The notes beneath the pieces are model-generated. The model saw only the letters and a list, made by a program, of their open reading frames with translations. It had not been told where the DNA came from and did not search any database. Shown piece after piece: positions 9,113 to 23,694 of a stretch of 64,000 bases of DNA; within the stretch, counting starts at the first letter, position 1; each line of letters starts with the position of its first letter. The stretch covers positions 242,281 through 306,280 of the forward strand of contig JAQNBH010000062.1 of the NCBI GenBank assembly GCA_028752905.1, read 5' to 3'. The translations under genes were made by a program, and so were the position numbers. The DNA is from Cladorhizidae sp. MBARI D1340-BT2 (lineage: Eukaryota > Porifera > Demospongiae > Poecilosclerida > Cladorhizidae).

Positions 9113-10024
9113 CCCTAATTAACAAGACCAAAGTCCCAGATTTTGTCAACTGATAGAGAAGGCCCTTATCTGCAACATGTCAACAGATTATCAATAAATG
9201 TAGTGGTTTTTCACTGGCAGGCCACCGCTTTGGCAACTGGAAAACGCCAGGAAAGATCGCAAACCTTACCACTTCAAATCACCATAACTTGCTAATACTT
9301 AGAGTAATCAAAATTTTGGCACGTACAAAAGACAGATAATTAGAAGGGCTCTCCGGTGATATAAAAATTTTCTTTTTTGGGTAAAGTGTAGCAAAGTTAT
9401 GAGCTTTACGGCAAAAAAGCAAGATTTTTGGGGGGAAAATGAGAAACATATAGACCAAATTAGGGCAAATATCAAGATAGAGAACACATAATGAAACCTA
9501 TCATTCGAATCATATCAAGTCCATTACAGTGAAGTGTGCAGAATATTATTATGGATGTTTGATATCAACAGAGAGCACAGGGAGAGACCTATCTTAATAG
9601 CTATATATCAAGTTTATACAGTGAAGTGTGGAGAATCTATGAAGCTAACCTGTTTAGCATCAAGATAGAGAACACATAGAGAAACCTATCTTGTGATTCT
9701 ATGTATGCAGAATATACGGATGTTTGGTATCAAGAGAGAGAACAGAGAGAGGCCTACCTTTAGAGCTATATATCAAGTCTATTCAGTGAAGTGTGGAGAA
9801 TCTATGAAGCTAACATGTTTAGCTCAAGATAGAGAACACTGAGAGATACCTATCTTGCAAGTCCACTACAGTGAAGTGTGCAGAATATATGGATGTTTGG
9901 TATCAAGAGAGAGCACTTAGAGAGTCCTATCTTAATAGCTATACATCAAGTCTATTCAGTGAAGTGTGGATAATCTACGAAGCTAAACATGTTTAGCATC
10001 AAGTAAGAGTACAATTCATAACTG
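9113..10024. repeat. Monomer 11, type A, 912 bp
   Basis: C239, C280, six G. Confidence 0.97.
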
Positions 10025-10936
10025 CCCTAATTAACAAGACCAAAGTCCCAGATTTTGTCAACTGATAGAGAAGGCCCTTATCTGCAACATGTCAACAGAT
10101 TATCAATAAATGTAGTGGTTTTTCACTGGCAGGCCACCGCTTTGGCAACTGGAAAACGCCAGGAAAGATCGCAAACCTTACCACTTCAAATCACCATAAC
10201 TTGCTAATACTTAGAGTAATCAAAATTTTGGCACGTACAAAAGACAGATAATTAGAAGGGCTCTCCGGTGATATAAAAATTTTCTTTTTTGGGTAAAGTG
10301 TAGCAAAGTTATGAGCTTTACGGCAAAAAAGCAAGATTTTTGGGGGGAAAATGAGAAACATATAGACCAAATTAGGGCAAATATCAAGATAGAGAACACA
10401 TAATGAAACCTATCATTCGAATCATATCAAGTCCATTACAGTGAAGTGTGCAGAATATTATTATGGATGTTTGATATCAACAGAGAGCACAGGGAGAGAC
10501 CTATCTTAATAGCTATATATCAAGTTTATACAGTGAAGTGTGGAGAATCTATGAAGCTAACCTGTTTAGCATCAAGATAGAGAACACATAGAGAAACCTA
10601 TCTTGTGATTCTATGTATGCAGAATATACGGATGTTTGGTATCAAGAGAGAGAACAGAGAGAGGCCTACCTTTAGAGCTATATATCAAGTCTATTCAGTG
10701 AAGTGTGGAGAATCTATGAAGCTAACATGTTTAGCTCAAGATAGAGAACACTGAGAGATACCTATCTTGCAAGTCCACTACAGTGAAGTGTGCAGAATAT
10801 ATGGATGTTTGGTATCAAGAGAGAGCACTTAGAGAGTCCTATCTTAATAGCTATACATCAAGTCTATTCAGTGAAGTGTGGATAATCTACGAAGCTAAAC
10901 ATGTTTAGCATCAAGTAAGAGTACAATTCATAACTG
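10025..10936. repeat. Monomer 12, type A, 912 bp
   Basis: No difference from monomer 11 found by eye. Confidence 0.97.
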
Positions 10937-11847
10937 CCCTAATTAACAAGACCAAAGTCCCAGATTTTGTCAACTGATAGAGAAGGCCCTTATCTGCAAC
11001 ATGTCAACAGATTATCAATAAATGTAGTGGTTTTTCACTGGCAGGCCACCGCTTTGGCAACTGGAAAACGCCAGGAAAGATCGCAAACCTTACCACTTCA
11101 AATCACCATAACTTGCTAATACTTAGAGTACTCAAAATTTTGGCACGTACAAAAGACAGATAATTAGAAGGGCTATCCGGTGATATAAAAATTTCTTTTT
11201 TGGGTAAAGTGTAGAAAAGTTATGAGCTTTACGGCAAAAAAGCAAGATTTTTGGGGGGGAAATGAGAAACATATAGACCAAATTAGGGCAAATATCAAGA
11301 TAGAGAACACATAATGAAACCTATCATTCGAATCATATCAAGTCCATTACAGTGAAGTGTGCAGAATATTATTATGGATGTTTGATATCAACAGAGAGCA
11401 CAGGGAGAGACCTATCTTAATAGCTATATATCAAGTTTATACAGTGAAGTGTGGAGAATCTATGAAGCTAACCTGTTTAGCATCAAGATAGAGAACACAT
11501 AGAGAAACCTATCTTGTGATTCTATGTATGCAGAATATACGGATGTTTGGTATCAAGAGAGAGAACAGAGAGAGGCCTACCTTTAGAGCTATATATCAAG
11601 TCTATTCAGTGAAGTGTGGAGAATCTATGAAGCTAACATGTTTAGCTCAAGATAGAGAACACTGAGAGATACCTATCTTGCAAGTCCACTACAGTGAAGT
11701 GTGCAGAATATATGGATGTTTGGTATCAAGAGAGAGCACTTAGAGAGTCCTATCTTAATAGCTATACATCAAGTCTATTCAGTGAAGTGTGGATAATCTA
11801 CGAAGCTAAACATGTTTAGCATCAAGTAAGAGTACAATTCATAACTG
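10937..11847. repeat. Monomer 13, A-like, 911 bp
   Basis: Like monomer 10 (2735 bp upstream) but with seven G. Confidence 0.97.
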
Positions 11848-12759
11848 CCCTAATTAACAAGACCAAAGTCCCAGATTTTGTCAACTGATAGAGAAGGCCC
11901 TTATCTGCAACATGTCAACAGATTATCAATAAATGTAGTGGTTTTTCACTGGCAGGCCACCGCTTTGGCAACTGGAAAACGCCAGGAAAGATCGCAAACC
12001 TTACCACTTCAAATCACCATAACTTGCTAATACTTAGAGTAATCAAAATTTTGGCACGTACAAAAGACAGATAATTAGAAGGGCTCTCCGGTGATATAAA
12101 AATTTTCTTTTTTGGGTAAAGTGTAGCAAAGTTATGAGCTTTACGGCAAAAAAGCAAGATTTTTGGGGGGAAAATGAGAAACATATAGACCAAATTAGGG
12201 CAAATATCAAGATAGAGAACACATAATGAAACCTATCATTCGAATCATATCAAGTCCATTACAGTGAAGTGTGCAGAATATTATTATGGATGTTTGATAT
12301 CAACAGAGAGCACAGGGAGAGACCTATCTTAATAGCTATATATCAAGTTTATACAGTGAAGTGTGGAGAATCTATGAAGCTAACCTGTTTAGCATCAAGA
12401 TAGAGAACACATAGAAAAACCTATCTTGTGATTCTATGTATGCAGAATATACGGATGTTTGGTATCAAGAGAGAGAACAGAGAGAGGCCTACCTTTAGAG
12501 CTATATATCAAGTCTATTCAGTGAAGTGTGGAGAATCTATGAAGCTAACATGTTTAGCTCAAGATAGAGAACACTGAGAGATACCTATCTTGCAAGTCCA
12601 CTACAGTGAAGTGTGCAGAATATATGGATGTTTGGTATCAAGAGAGAGCACTTAGAGAGTTCTATCTTAATAGCTATACATCAAGTCTATTCAGTGAAGT
12701 GTGGATAATCTACGAAGCTAAACATGTTTAGCATCAAGTAAGAGTACAATTCATAACTG
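11848..12759. repeat. Monomer 14, chimera: type A front, later part as monomer 19
   Basis: The front is type A, matching monomer 11, with ATTATT intact. The back has A569 and T814, otherwise seen only in the B copies 19, 24, 26 and 29. The switch lies between about 440 and 569. Confidence 0.95.
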
Positions 12760-13671
12760 CCCTAATTAACAAGACCAAAGTCCCAGATTTTGTCAACTGA
12801 TAGAGAAGGCCCTTATCTGCAACATGTCAACAGATTATCAATAAATGTAGTGGTTTTTCACTGGCAGGCCACCGCTTTGGCAACTGGAAAACGCCAGGAA
12901 AGATCGCAAACCTTACCACTTCAAATCACCATAACTTGCTAATACTTAGAGTAATCAAAATTTTGGCACGTACAAAAGACAGATAATTAGAAGGGCTATC
13001 CGGTGATATAAAAATTTTCTTTTTTGGGTAAAGTGTAGCAAAGTTATGAGCTTTACGGCAAAAAAGCAAGATTTTTGGGGGGAAAATGAGAAACATATAG
13101 ACCAAATTAGGGCAAATATCAAGATAGAGAACACATAATGAAACCTATCATTCGAATCATATCAAGTCCATTACAGTGAAGTGTGCAGAATATTATTATG
13201 GATGTTTGATATCAACAGAGAGCACAGGGAGAGACCTATCTTAATAGCTATATATCAAGTTTATACAGTGAAGTGTGGAGAATCTATGAAGCTAACCTGT
13301 TTAGCATCAAGATAGAGAACACATAGAGAAACCTATCTTGTGATTCTATGTATGCAGAATATACGGATGTTTGGTATCAAGAGAGAGAACAGAGAGAGGC
13401 CTACCTTTAGAGCTATATATCAAGTCTATTCAGTGAAGTGTGGAGAATCTATGAAGCTAACATGTTTAGCTCAAGATAGAGAACACTGAGAGATACCTAT
13501 CTTGCAAGTCCACTACAGTGAAGTGTGCAGAATATATGGATGTTTGGTATCAAGAGAGAGCACTTAGAGAGTCCTATCTTAATAGCTATACATCAAGTCT
13601 AGACAGTGAAGTGTGGATAATCTACGAAGCTAAACATGTTTAGCATCAAGTAAGAGTACAATTCATAACTG
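12760..13671. repeat. Monomer 15, type A, 912 bp
   Basis: A239, and the first copy with TCTAGA (13598-13603). Confidence 0.97.
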
Positions 13672-14583
13672 CCCTAATTAACAAGACCAAAGTCCCAGAT
13701 TTTGTCAACTGATAGAGAAGGCCCTTATCTGCAACATGTCAACAGATTATCAATAAATGTAGTGGTTTTTCACTGGCAGGCCACCGCTTTGGCAACTGGA
13801 AAACGCCAGGAAAGATCGCAAACCTTACCACTTCAAATCACCATAACTTGCTAATACTTAGAGTAATCAAAATTATGGCACGTACAAAAGACAGATAATT
13901 AGAAGGGCTATCCGGTGATATAAAAATTTCCTTTTTTGGATAAAGTGTAGAAAAGTTATGAGCTTTACGGCAAAAAAGCAAGATTTTTGGGGGGGAAATG
14001 AGAAACATATAGACCAAATTAGGGCAAATATCAAGATAGAGAACACATAATGAAACCTATCATTCGAATCATATCAAGTCCATTAGAGTGAAGTGTGCAG
14101 AATATTATTATGGATGTTTGATATCAACAGAGAGCACAGGGAGAGACCTATCTTAATAGCTATATATCAAGTTTATACAGTGAAGTGTGGAGAATCTATG
14201 AAGCTAACCTGTTTAGCATCAAGATAGAGAACACATAGAGAAACCTATCTTGTGATTCTATGTATGCAGAATATACGGATGTTTGGTATCAAGAGAGAGA
14301 ACAGAGAGAGGCCTACCTTTAGAGCTATATATCAAGTCTATTCAGTGAAGTGTGGAGAATCTATGAAGCTAACATGTTTAGCTCAAGATAGAGAACACTG
14401 AGAGATACCTATCTTGCAAGTCCACTACAGTGAAGTGTGCAGAATATATGGATGTTTGGTATCAAGAGAGAGCACTTAGAGAGTCCTATCTTAATAGCTA
14501 TACATCAAGTCTAGACAGTGAAGTGTGGATAATCTACGAAGCTAAACATGTTTAGCATCAAGTAAGAGTACAATTCATAACTG
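13672..14583. repeat. Monomer 16, type C, 912 bp
   Basis: The only type C copy carrying TCTAGA near its end. Confidence 0.97.
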
Positions 14584-15495
14584 CCCTAATTAACAAGACC
14601 AAAGTCCCAGATTTTGTCAACTGATAGAGAAGGCCCTTATCTGCAACATGTCAACAGATTATCAATAAATGTAGTGGTTTTTCACTGGCAGGCCACCGCT
14701 TTGGCAACTGGAAAACGCCAGGAAAGATCGCAAACCTTACCACTTCAAATCACCATAACTTGCTAATACTTAGAGTAATCAAAATTTTGGCACGTACAAA
14801 AGACAGATAATTAGAAGGGCTATCCGGTGATATAAAAATTTTCTTTTTTGGGTAAAGTGTAGCAAAGTTATGAGCTTTACGGCAAAAAAGCAAGATTTTT
14901 GGGGGGGAAATGAGAAACATATAGACCAAATTAGGGCAAATATCAAGATAGAGAACACATAATGAAACCTATCATTCGAATCATATCAAGTCCATTACAG
15001 TGAAGTGTGCAGAATATTATTATGGATGTTTGATATCAACAGAGAGCACAGGGAGAGACCTATCTTAATAGCTATATATCAAGTTTATACAGTGAAGTGT
15101 GGAGAATCTATGAAACTAACCTGTTTAGCATCAAGATAGAGAACACATAGAGAAACCTATCTTGTGATTCTATGTATGCAGAATATACGGATGTTTGGTA
15201 TCAAGAGAGAGAACAGAGAGAGGCCTACCTTTAGAGCTATATATCAAGTCTATTCAGTGAAGTGTGGAGAATCTATGAAGCTAACATGTTTAGCTCAAGA
15301 TAGAGAACACTGAGAGATACCTATCTTGCAAGTCCACTACAGTGAAGTGTGCAGAATATATGGATGTTTGGTATCAAGAGAGAGCACTTAGAGAGTCCTA
15401 TCTTAATAGCTATACATCAAGTCTAGACAGTGAAGTGTGGATAATCTACGAAGCTAAACATGTTTAGCATCAAGTAAGAGTACAATTCATAACTG
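14584..15495. repeat. Monomer 17, type A, 912 bp
   Basis: A239, seven G, A532, TCTAGA. Pairs with monomer 22. Confidence 0.97.
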
Positions 15496-16407
15496 CCCTA
15501 ATTAACAAGACCAAAGTCCCAGATTTTGTCAACTGATAGAGAAGGCCCTTATCTGCAACATGTCAACAGATTATCAATAAATGTAGTGGTTTTTCACTGG
15601 CAGGCCACCGCTTTGGCAACTGGAAAACGCCAGGAAAGATCGCAAACCTTACCACTTCAAATCACCATAACTTGCTAATACTTAGAGTAATCAAAATTAT
15701 GGCACGTACAAAAGACAGATAATTAGAAGGGCTATCCGGTGATATAAAAATTTCCTTTTTTGGATAAAGTGTAGAAAAGTTATGAGCTTTACGGCAAAAA
15801 AGCAAGATTTTTGGGGGGGAAATGAGAAACATATAGACCAAATTAGGGCAAATATCAAGATAGAGAACACATAATGAAACCTATCATTCGAATCATATCA
15901 AGTCCATTAGAGTGAAGTGTGCAGAATATTATTATGGATGTTTGATATCAACAGAGAGCACAGGGAGAGACCTATCTTAATAGCTATATATCAAGTTTAT
16001 ACAGTGAAGTGTGGAGAATCTATGAAGCTAACCTGTTTAGCATCAAGATAGAGAACACATAGAGAAACCTATCTTGTGATTCTATGTATGCAGAATATAC
16101 GGATGTTTGGTATCAAGAGAGAGAACAGAGAGAGGCCTACCTTTAGAGCTATATATCAAGTCTATTCAGTGAAGTGTGGAGAATCTATGAAGCTAACATG
16201 TTTAGCTCAAGATAGAGAACACTGAGAGATACCTATCTTGCAAGTCCACTACAGTGAAGTGTGCAGAATATATGGATGTTTGGTATCAAGAGAGAGCACT
16301 TAGAGAGTCCTATCTTAATAGCTATACATCAAGTCTATTCAGTGAAGTGTGGATAATCTACGAAGCTAAACATGTTTAGCATCAAGTAAGAGTACAATTC
16401 ATAACTG
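15496..16407. repeat. Monomer 18, type C, 912 bp
   Basis: Standard type C. Pairs with monomer 23. Confidence 0.97.
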
Positions 16408-17316
16408 CCCTAATTAACAAGACCAAAGTCCCAGATTTTGTCAACTGATAGAGAAGGCCCTTATCTGCAACATGTCAACAGATTATCAATAAATGTAGTG
16501 GTTTTTCACTGGCAGGCCACCGCTTTGGCAACTGGAAAACGCCAGGAAAGATCGCAAACCTTACCACTTCAAATCACCATAACCTGCTAATACTTAGAGT
16601 AATCAAAATTTTGGCACGTACAAAAGACAGATAATTAGAAGGGCTCTCCGGTGATATAAATAATTTCTTTTTTGGGTAAAGTGTAGAAAAGTTATGAGCT
16701 TTACGGCAAAAAAGCAAGATTTTTGGGGGGAAAATGAGAAACATATAGACCAAATTAGGGCAAATATCAAGATAGAGAACACATAATGAAACCTATCATT
16801 CGAATCATATCAAGTCCATTACAGTGAAGTGTGCAGAATATTATGGATGTTTGATATCAACAGAGAGCACAGGGAGAGACCTATCTTAATAGCTATATAT
16901 CAAGTTTATACAGTGAAGTGTGGAGAATCTATGAAGCTAACCTGTTTAGCATCAAGATAGAGAACACATAGAAAAACCTATCTTGTGATTCTATGTATGC
17001 AGAATATACGGATGTTTGGTATCAAGAGAGAGAACAGAGAGAGGCCTACCTTTAGAGCTATATATCAAGTCTATTCAGTGAAGTGTGGAGAATCTATGAA
17101 GCTAACATGTTTAGCTCAAGATAGAGAACACTGAGAGATACCTATCTTGCAAGTCCACTACAGTGAAGTGTGCAGAATATATGGATGTTTGGTATCAAGA
17201 GAGAGCACTTAGAGAGTTCTATCTTAATAGCTATACATCAAGTCTATTCAGTGAAGTGTGGATAATCTACGAAGCTAAACATGTTTAGCATCAAGTAAGA
17301 GTACAATTCATAACTG
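16408..17316. repeat. Monomer 19, type B, 909 bp
   Basis: A569 and T814. Pairs with monomer 24. Confidence 0.97.
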
Positions 17317-18228
17317 CCCTAATTAACAAGACCAAAGTCCCAGATTTTGTCAACTGATAGAGAAGGCCCTTATCTGCAACATGTCAACAGATTATCAATA
17401 AATGTAGTGGTTTTTCACTGGCAGGCCACCGCTTTGGCAACTGGAAAACGCCAGGAAAGATCGCAAACCTTACCACTTCAAATCACCATAACTTGCTAAT
17501 ACTTAGAGTAATCAAAATTTTGGCACGTACAAAAGACAGATAATTAGAAGGGCTATCCGGTGATATAAAAATTTTCTTTTTTGGGTAAAGTGTAGCAAAG
17601 TTATGAGCTTTACGGCAAAAAAGCAAGATTTTTGGGGGGAAAATGAGAAACATATAGACCAAATTAGGGCAAATATCAAGATAGAGAACACATAATGAAA
17701 CCTATCATTCGAATCATATCAAGTCCATTACAGTGAAGTGTGCAGAATATTATTATGGATGTTTGATATCAACAGAGAGCACAGGGAGAGACCTATCTTA
17801 ATAGCTATATATCAAGTTTATACAGTGAAGTGTGGAGAATCTATGAAGCTAACCTGTTTAGCATCAAGATAGAGAACACATAGAGAAACCTATCTTGTGA
17901 TTCTATGTATGCAGAATATACGGATGTTTGGTATCAAGAGAGAGAACAGAGAGAGGCCTACCTTTAGAGCTATATATCAAGTCTATTCAGTGAAGTGTGG
18001 AGAATCTATGAAGCTAACATGTTTAGCTCAAGATAGAGAACACTGAGAGATACCTATCTTGCAAGTCCACTACAGTGAAGTGTGCAGAATATATGGATGT
18101 TTGGTATCAAGAGAGAGCACTTAGAGAGTCCTATCTTAATAGCTATACATCAAGTCTAGACAGTGAAGTGTGGATAATCTACGAAGCTAAACATGTTTAG
18201 CATCAAGTAAGAGTACAATTCATAACTG
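17317..18228. repeat. Monomer 20, type A, 912 bp
   Basis: A239, TCTAGA. Pairs with monomer 15. Confidence 0.97.
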
Positions 18229-19140
18229 CCCTAATTAACAAGACCAAAGTCCCAGATTTTGTCAACTGATAGAGAAGGCCCTTATCTGCAACATGTCAAC
18301 AGATTATCAATAAATGTAGTGGTTTTTCACTGGCAGGCCACCGCTTTGGCAACTGGAAAACGCCAGGAAAGATCGCAAACCTTACCACTTCAAATCACCA
18401 TAACTTGCTAATACTTAGAGTAATCAAAATTATGGCACGTACAAAAGACAGATAATTAGAAGGGCTATCCGGTGATATAAAAATTTCCTTTTTTGGATAA
18501 AGTGTAGAAAAGTTATGAGCTTTACGGCAAAAAAGCAAGATTTTTGGGGGGGAAATGAGAAACATATAGACCAAATTAGGGCAAATATCAAGATAGAGAA
18601 CACATAATGAAACCTATCATTCGAATCATATCAAGTCCATTAGAGTGAAGTGTGCAGAATATTATTATGGATGTTTGATATCAACAGAGAGCACAGGGAG
18701 AGACCTATCTTAATAGCTATATATCAAGTTTATACAGTGAAGTGTGGAGAATCTATGAAGCTAACCTGTTTAGCATCAAGATAGAGAACACATAGAGAAA
18801 CCTATCTTGTGATTCTATGTATGCAGAATATACGGATGTTTGGTATCAAGAGAGAGAACAGAGAGAGGCCTACCTTTAGAGCTATATATCAAGTCTATTC
18901 AGTGAAGTGTGGAGAATCTATGAAGCTAACATGTTTAGCTCAAGATAGAGAACACTGAGAGATACCTATCTTGCAAGTCCACTACAGTGAAGTGTGCAGA
19001 ATATATGGATGTTTGGTATCAAGAGAGAGCACTTAGAGAGTCCTATCTTAATAGCTATACATCAAGTCTATTCAGTGAAGTGTGGATAATCTACGAAGCT
19101 AAACATGTTTAGCATCAAGTAAGAGTACAATTCATAACTG
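18229..19140. repeat. Monomer 21, type C, 912 bp
   Basis: Pairs with monomer 16 but lacks TCTAGA. Confidence 0.97.
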
Positions 19141-20052
19141 CCCTAATTAACAAGACCAAAGTCCCAGATTTTGTCAACTGATAGAGAAGGCCCTTATCTG
19201 CAACATGTCAACAGATTATCAATAAATGTAGTGGTTTTTCACTGGCAGGCCACCGCTTTGGCAACTGGAAAACGCCAGGAAAGATCGCAAACCTTACCAC
19301 TTCAAATCACCATAACTTGCTAATACTTAGAGTAATCAAAATTTTGGCACGTACAAAAGACAGATAATTAGAAGGGCTATCCGGTGATATAAAAATTTTC
19401 TTTTTTGGGTAAAGTGTAGCAAAGTTATGAGCTTTACGGCAAAAAAGCAAGATTTTTGGGGGGAAAATGAGAAACATATAGACCAAATTAGGGCAAATAT
19501 CAAGATAGAGAACACATAATGAAACCTATCATTCGAATCATATCAAGTCCATTACAGTGAAGTGTGCAGAATATTATTATGGATGTTTGATATCAACAGA
19601 GAGCACAGGGAGAGACCTATCTTAATAGCTATATATCAAGTTTATACAGTGAAGTGTGGAGAATCTATGAAACTAACCTGTTTAGCATCAAGATAGAGAA
19701 CACATAGAGAAACCTATCTTGTGATTCTATGTATGCAGAATATACGGATGTTTGGTATCAAGAGAGAGAACAGAGAGAGGCCTACCTTTAGAGCTATATA
19801 TCAAGTCTATTCAGTGAAGTGTGGAGAATCTATGAAGCTAACATGTTTAGCTCAAGATAGAGAACACTGAGAGATACCTATCTTGCAAGTCCACTACAGT
19901 GAAGTGTGCAGAATATATGGATGTTTGGTATCAAGAGAGAGCACTTAGAGAGTCCTATCTTAATAGCTATACATCAAGTCTAGACAGTGAAGTGTGGATA
20001 ATCTACGAAGCTAAACATGTTTAGCATCAAGTAAGAGTACAATTCATAACTG
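19141..20052. repeat. Monomer 22, type A, 912 bp
   Basis: A532 and TCTAGA as in monomer 17, but six G. Confidence 0.97.
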
Positions 20053-20964
20053 CCCTAATTAACAAGACCAAAGTCCCAGATTTTGTCAACTGATAGAGAA
20101 GGCCCTTATCTGCAACATGTCAACAGATTATCAATAAATGTAGTGGTTTTTCACTGGCAGGCCACCGCTTTGGCAACTGGAAAACGCCAGGAAAGATCGC
20201 AAACCTTACCACTTCAAATCACCATAACTTGCTAATACTTAGAGTAATCAAAATTATGGCACGTACAAAAGACAGATAATTAGAAGGGCTATCCGGTGAT
20301 ATAAAAATTTCCTTTTTTGGATAAAGTGTAGAAAAGTTATGAGCTTTACGGCAAAAAAGCAAGATTTTTGGGGGGGAAATGAGAAACATATAGACCAAAT
20401 TAGGGCAAATATCAAGATAGAGAACACATAATGAAACCTATCATTCGAATCATATCAAGTCCATTAGAGTGAAGTGTGCAGAATATTATTATGGATGTTT
20501 GATATCAACAGAGAGCACAGGGAGAGACCTATCTTAATAGCTATATATCAAGTTTATACAGTGAAGTGTGGAGAATCTATGAAGCTAACCTGTTTAGCAT
20601 CAAGATAGAGAACACATAGAGAAACCTATCTTGTGATTCTATGTATGCAGAATATACGGATGTTTGGTATCAAGAGAGAGAACAGAGAGAGGCCTACCTT
20701 TAGAGCTATATATCAAGTCTATTCAGTGAAGTGTGGAGAATCTATGAAGCTAACATGTTTAGCTCAAGATAGAGAACACTGAGAGATACCTATCTTGCAA
20801 GTCCACTACAGTGAAGTGTGCAGAATATATGGATGTTTGGTATCAAGAGAGAGCACTTAGAGAGTCCTATCTTAATAGCTATACATCAAGTCTATTCAGT
20901 GAAGTGTGGATAATCTACGAAGCTAAACATGTTTAGCATCAAGTAAGAGTACAATTCATAACTG
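20053..20964. repeat. Monomer 23, type C, 912 bp
   Basis: Standard type C. Confidence 0.97.
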
Positions 20965-21873
20965 CCCTAATTAACAAGACCAAAGTCCCAGATTTTGTCA
21001 ACTGATAGAGAAGGCCCTTATCTGCAACATGTCAACAGATTATCAATAAATGTAGTGGTTTTTCACTGGCAGGCCACCGCTTTGGCAACTGGAAAACGCC
21101 AGGAAAGATCGCAAACCTTACCACTTCAAATCACCATAACCTGCTAATACTTAGAGTAATCAAAATTTTGGCACGTACAAAAGACAGATAATTAGAAGGG
21201 CTCTCCGGTGATATAAATAATTTCTTTTTTGGGTAAAGTGTAGAAAAGTTATGAGCTTTACGGCAAAAAAGCAAGATTTTTGGGGGGAAAATGAGAAACA
21301 TATAGACCAAATTAGGGCAAATATCAAGATAGAGAACACATAATGAAACCTATCATTCGAATCATATCAAGTCCATTACAGTGAAGTGTGCAGAATATTA
21401 TGGATGTTTGATATCAACAGAGAGCACAGGGAGAGACCTATCTTAATAGCTATATATCAAGTTTATACAGTGAAGTGTGGAGAATCTATGAAGCTAACCT
21501 GTTTAGCATCAAGATAGAGAACACATAGAAAAACCTATCTTGTGATTCTATGTATGCAGAATATACGGATGTTTGGTATCAAGAGAGAGAACAGAGAGAG
21601 GCCTACCTTTAGAGCTATATATCAAGTCTATTCAGTGAAGTGTGGAGAATCTATGAAGCTAACATGTTTAGCTCAAGATAGAGAACACTGAGAGATACCT
21701 ATCTTGCAAGTCCACTACAGTGAAGTGTGCAGAATATATGGATGTTTGGTATCAAGAGAGAGCACTTAGAGAGTTCTATCTTAATAGCTATACATCAAGT
21801 CTATTCAGTGAAGTGTGGATAATCTACGAAGCTAAACATGTTTAGCATCAAGTAAGAGTACAATTCATAACTG
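20965..21873. repeat. Monomer 24, type B, 909 bp
   Basis: A569 and T814. Confidence 0.97.
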
Positions 21874-22785
21874 CCCTAATTAACAAGACCAAAGTCCCAG
21901 ATTTTGTCAACTGATAGAGAAGGCCCTTATCTGCAACATGTCAACAGATTATCAATAAATGTAGTGGTTTTTCACTGGCAGGCCACCGCTTTGGCAACTG
22001 GAAAACGCCAGGAAAGATCGCAAACCTTACCACTTCAAATCACCATAACTTGCTAATACTTAGAGTAATCAAAATTTTGGCACGTACAAAAGACAGATAA
22101 TTAGAAGGGCTATCCGGTGATATAAAAATTTCCTTTTTTGGATAAAGTGTAGAAAAGTTATGAGCTTTACGGCAAAAAAGCAAGATTTTTGGGGGGGAAA
22201 TGAGAAACATATAGACCAAATTAGGGCAAATATCAAGATAGAGAACACATAATGAAACCTATCATTCGAATCATATCAAGTCCATTAGAGTGAAGTGTGC
22301 AGAATATTATTATGGATGTTTGATATCAACAGAGAGCACAGGGAGAGACCTATCTTAATAGCTATATATCAAGTTTATACAGTGAAGTGTGGAGAATCTA
22401 TGAAGCTAACCTGTTTAGCATCAAGATAGAGAACACATAGAGAAACCTATCTTGTGATTCTATGTATGCAGAATATACGGATGTTTGGTATCAAGAGAGA
22501 GAACAGAGAGAGGCCTACCTTTAGAGCTATATATCAAGTCTATTCAGTGAAGTGTGGAGAATCTATGAAGCTAACATGTTTAGCTCAAGATAGAGAACAC
22601 TGAGAGATACCTATCTTGCAAGTCCACTACAGTGAAGTGTGCAGAATATATGGATGTTTGGTATCAAGAGAGAGCACTTAGAGAGTCCTATCTTAATAGC
22701 TATACATCAAGTCTATTCAGTGAAGTGTGGATAATCTACGAAGCTAAACATGTTTAGCATCAAGTAAGAGTACAATTCATAACTG
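21874..22785. repeat. Monomer 25, type C with T204, 912 bp
   Basis: Type C except for T204. Pairs with monomer 28. Confidence 0.97.
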
Positions 22786-23694
22786 CCCTAATTAACAAGA
22801 CCAAAGTCCCAGATTTTGTCAACTGATAGAGAAGGCCCTTATCTGCAACATGTCAACAGATTATCAATAAATGTAGTGGTTTTTCACTGGCAGGCCACCG
22901 CTTTGGCAACTGGAAAACGCCAGGAAAGATCGCAAACCTTACCACTTCAAATCACCATAACCTGCTAATACTTAGAGTAATCAAAATTTTGGCACGTACA
23001 AAAGACAGATAATTAGAAGGGCTCTCCGGTGATATAAATAATTTCTTTTATGGGTAAAGTGTAGAAAAGTTATGAGCTTTACGGCAAAAAAGCAAGATTT
23101 TTGGGGGGAAAATGAGAAACATATAGACCAAATTAGGGCAAATATCAAGATAGAGAACACATAATGAAACCTATCATTCGAATCATATCAAGTCCATTAC
23201 AGTGAAGTGTGCAGAATATTATGGATGTTTGATATCAACAGAGAGCACAGGGAGAGACCTATCTTAATAGCTATATATCAAGTTTATACAGTGAAGTGTG
23301 GAGAATCTATGAAGCTAACCTGTTTAGCATCAAGATAGAGAACACATAGAAAAACCTATCTTGTGATTCTATGTATGCAGAATATACGGATGTTTGGTAT
23401 CAAGAGAGAGAACAGAGAGAGGCCTACCTTTAGAGCTATATATCAAGTCTATTCAGTGAAGTGTGGAGAATCTATGAAGCTAACATGTTTAGCTCAAGAT
23501 AGAGAACACTGAGAGATACCTATCTTGCAAGTCCACTACAGTGAAGTGTGCAGAATATATGGATGTTTGGTATCAAGAGAGAGCACTTAGAGAGTTCTAT
23601 CTTAATAGCTATACATCAAGTCTATTCAGTGAAGTGTGGATAATCTACGAAGCTAAACATGTTTAGCATCAAGTAAGAGTACAATTCATAACTG
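22786..23694. repeat. Monomer 26, type B, 909 bp
   Basis: T265 to A interrupts the T run; A569 and T814. Pairs with monomer 29. Confidence 0.97.

Larger units (their letters stand above)
12760..21873. repeat. Five-monomer higher-order repeat (A-C-A-C-B), two copies, period 4557
   Basis: Monomers 15-19 and 20-24 follow the same order at an exact 4557-bp offset. Shared rare markers are A532 in the third unit and A569 plus T814 in the fifth. Differences are TCTAGA in monomer 16 but not 21, and the G run of 17 against 22. The similarity extends leftward into the back half of monomer 14. Confidence 0.85.
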
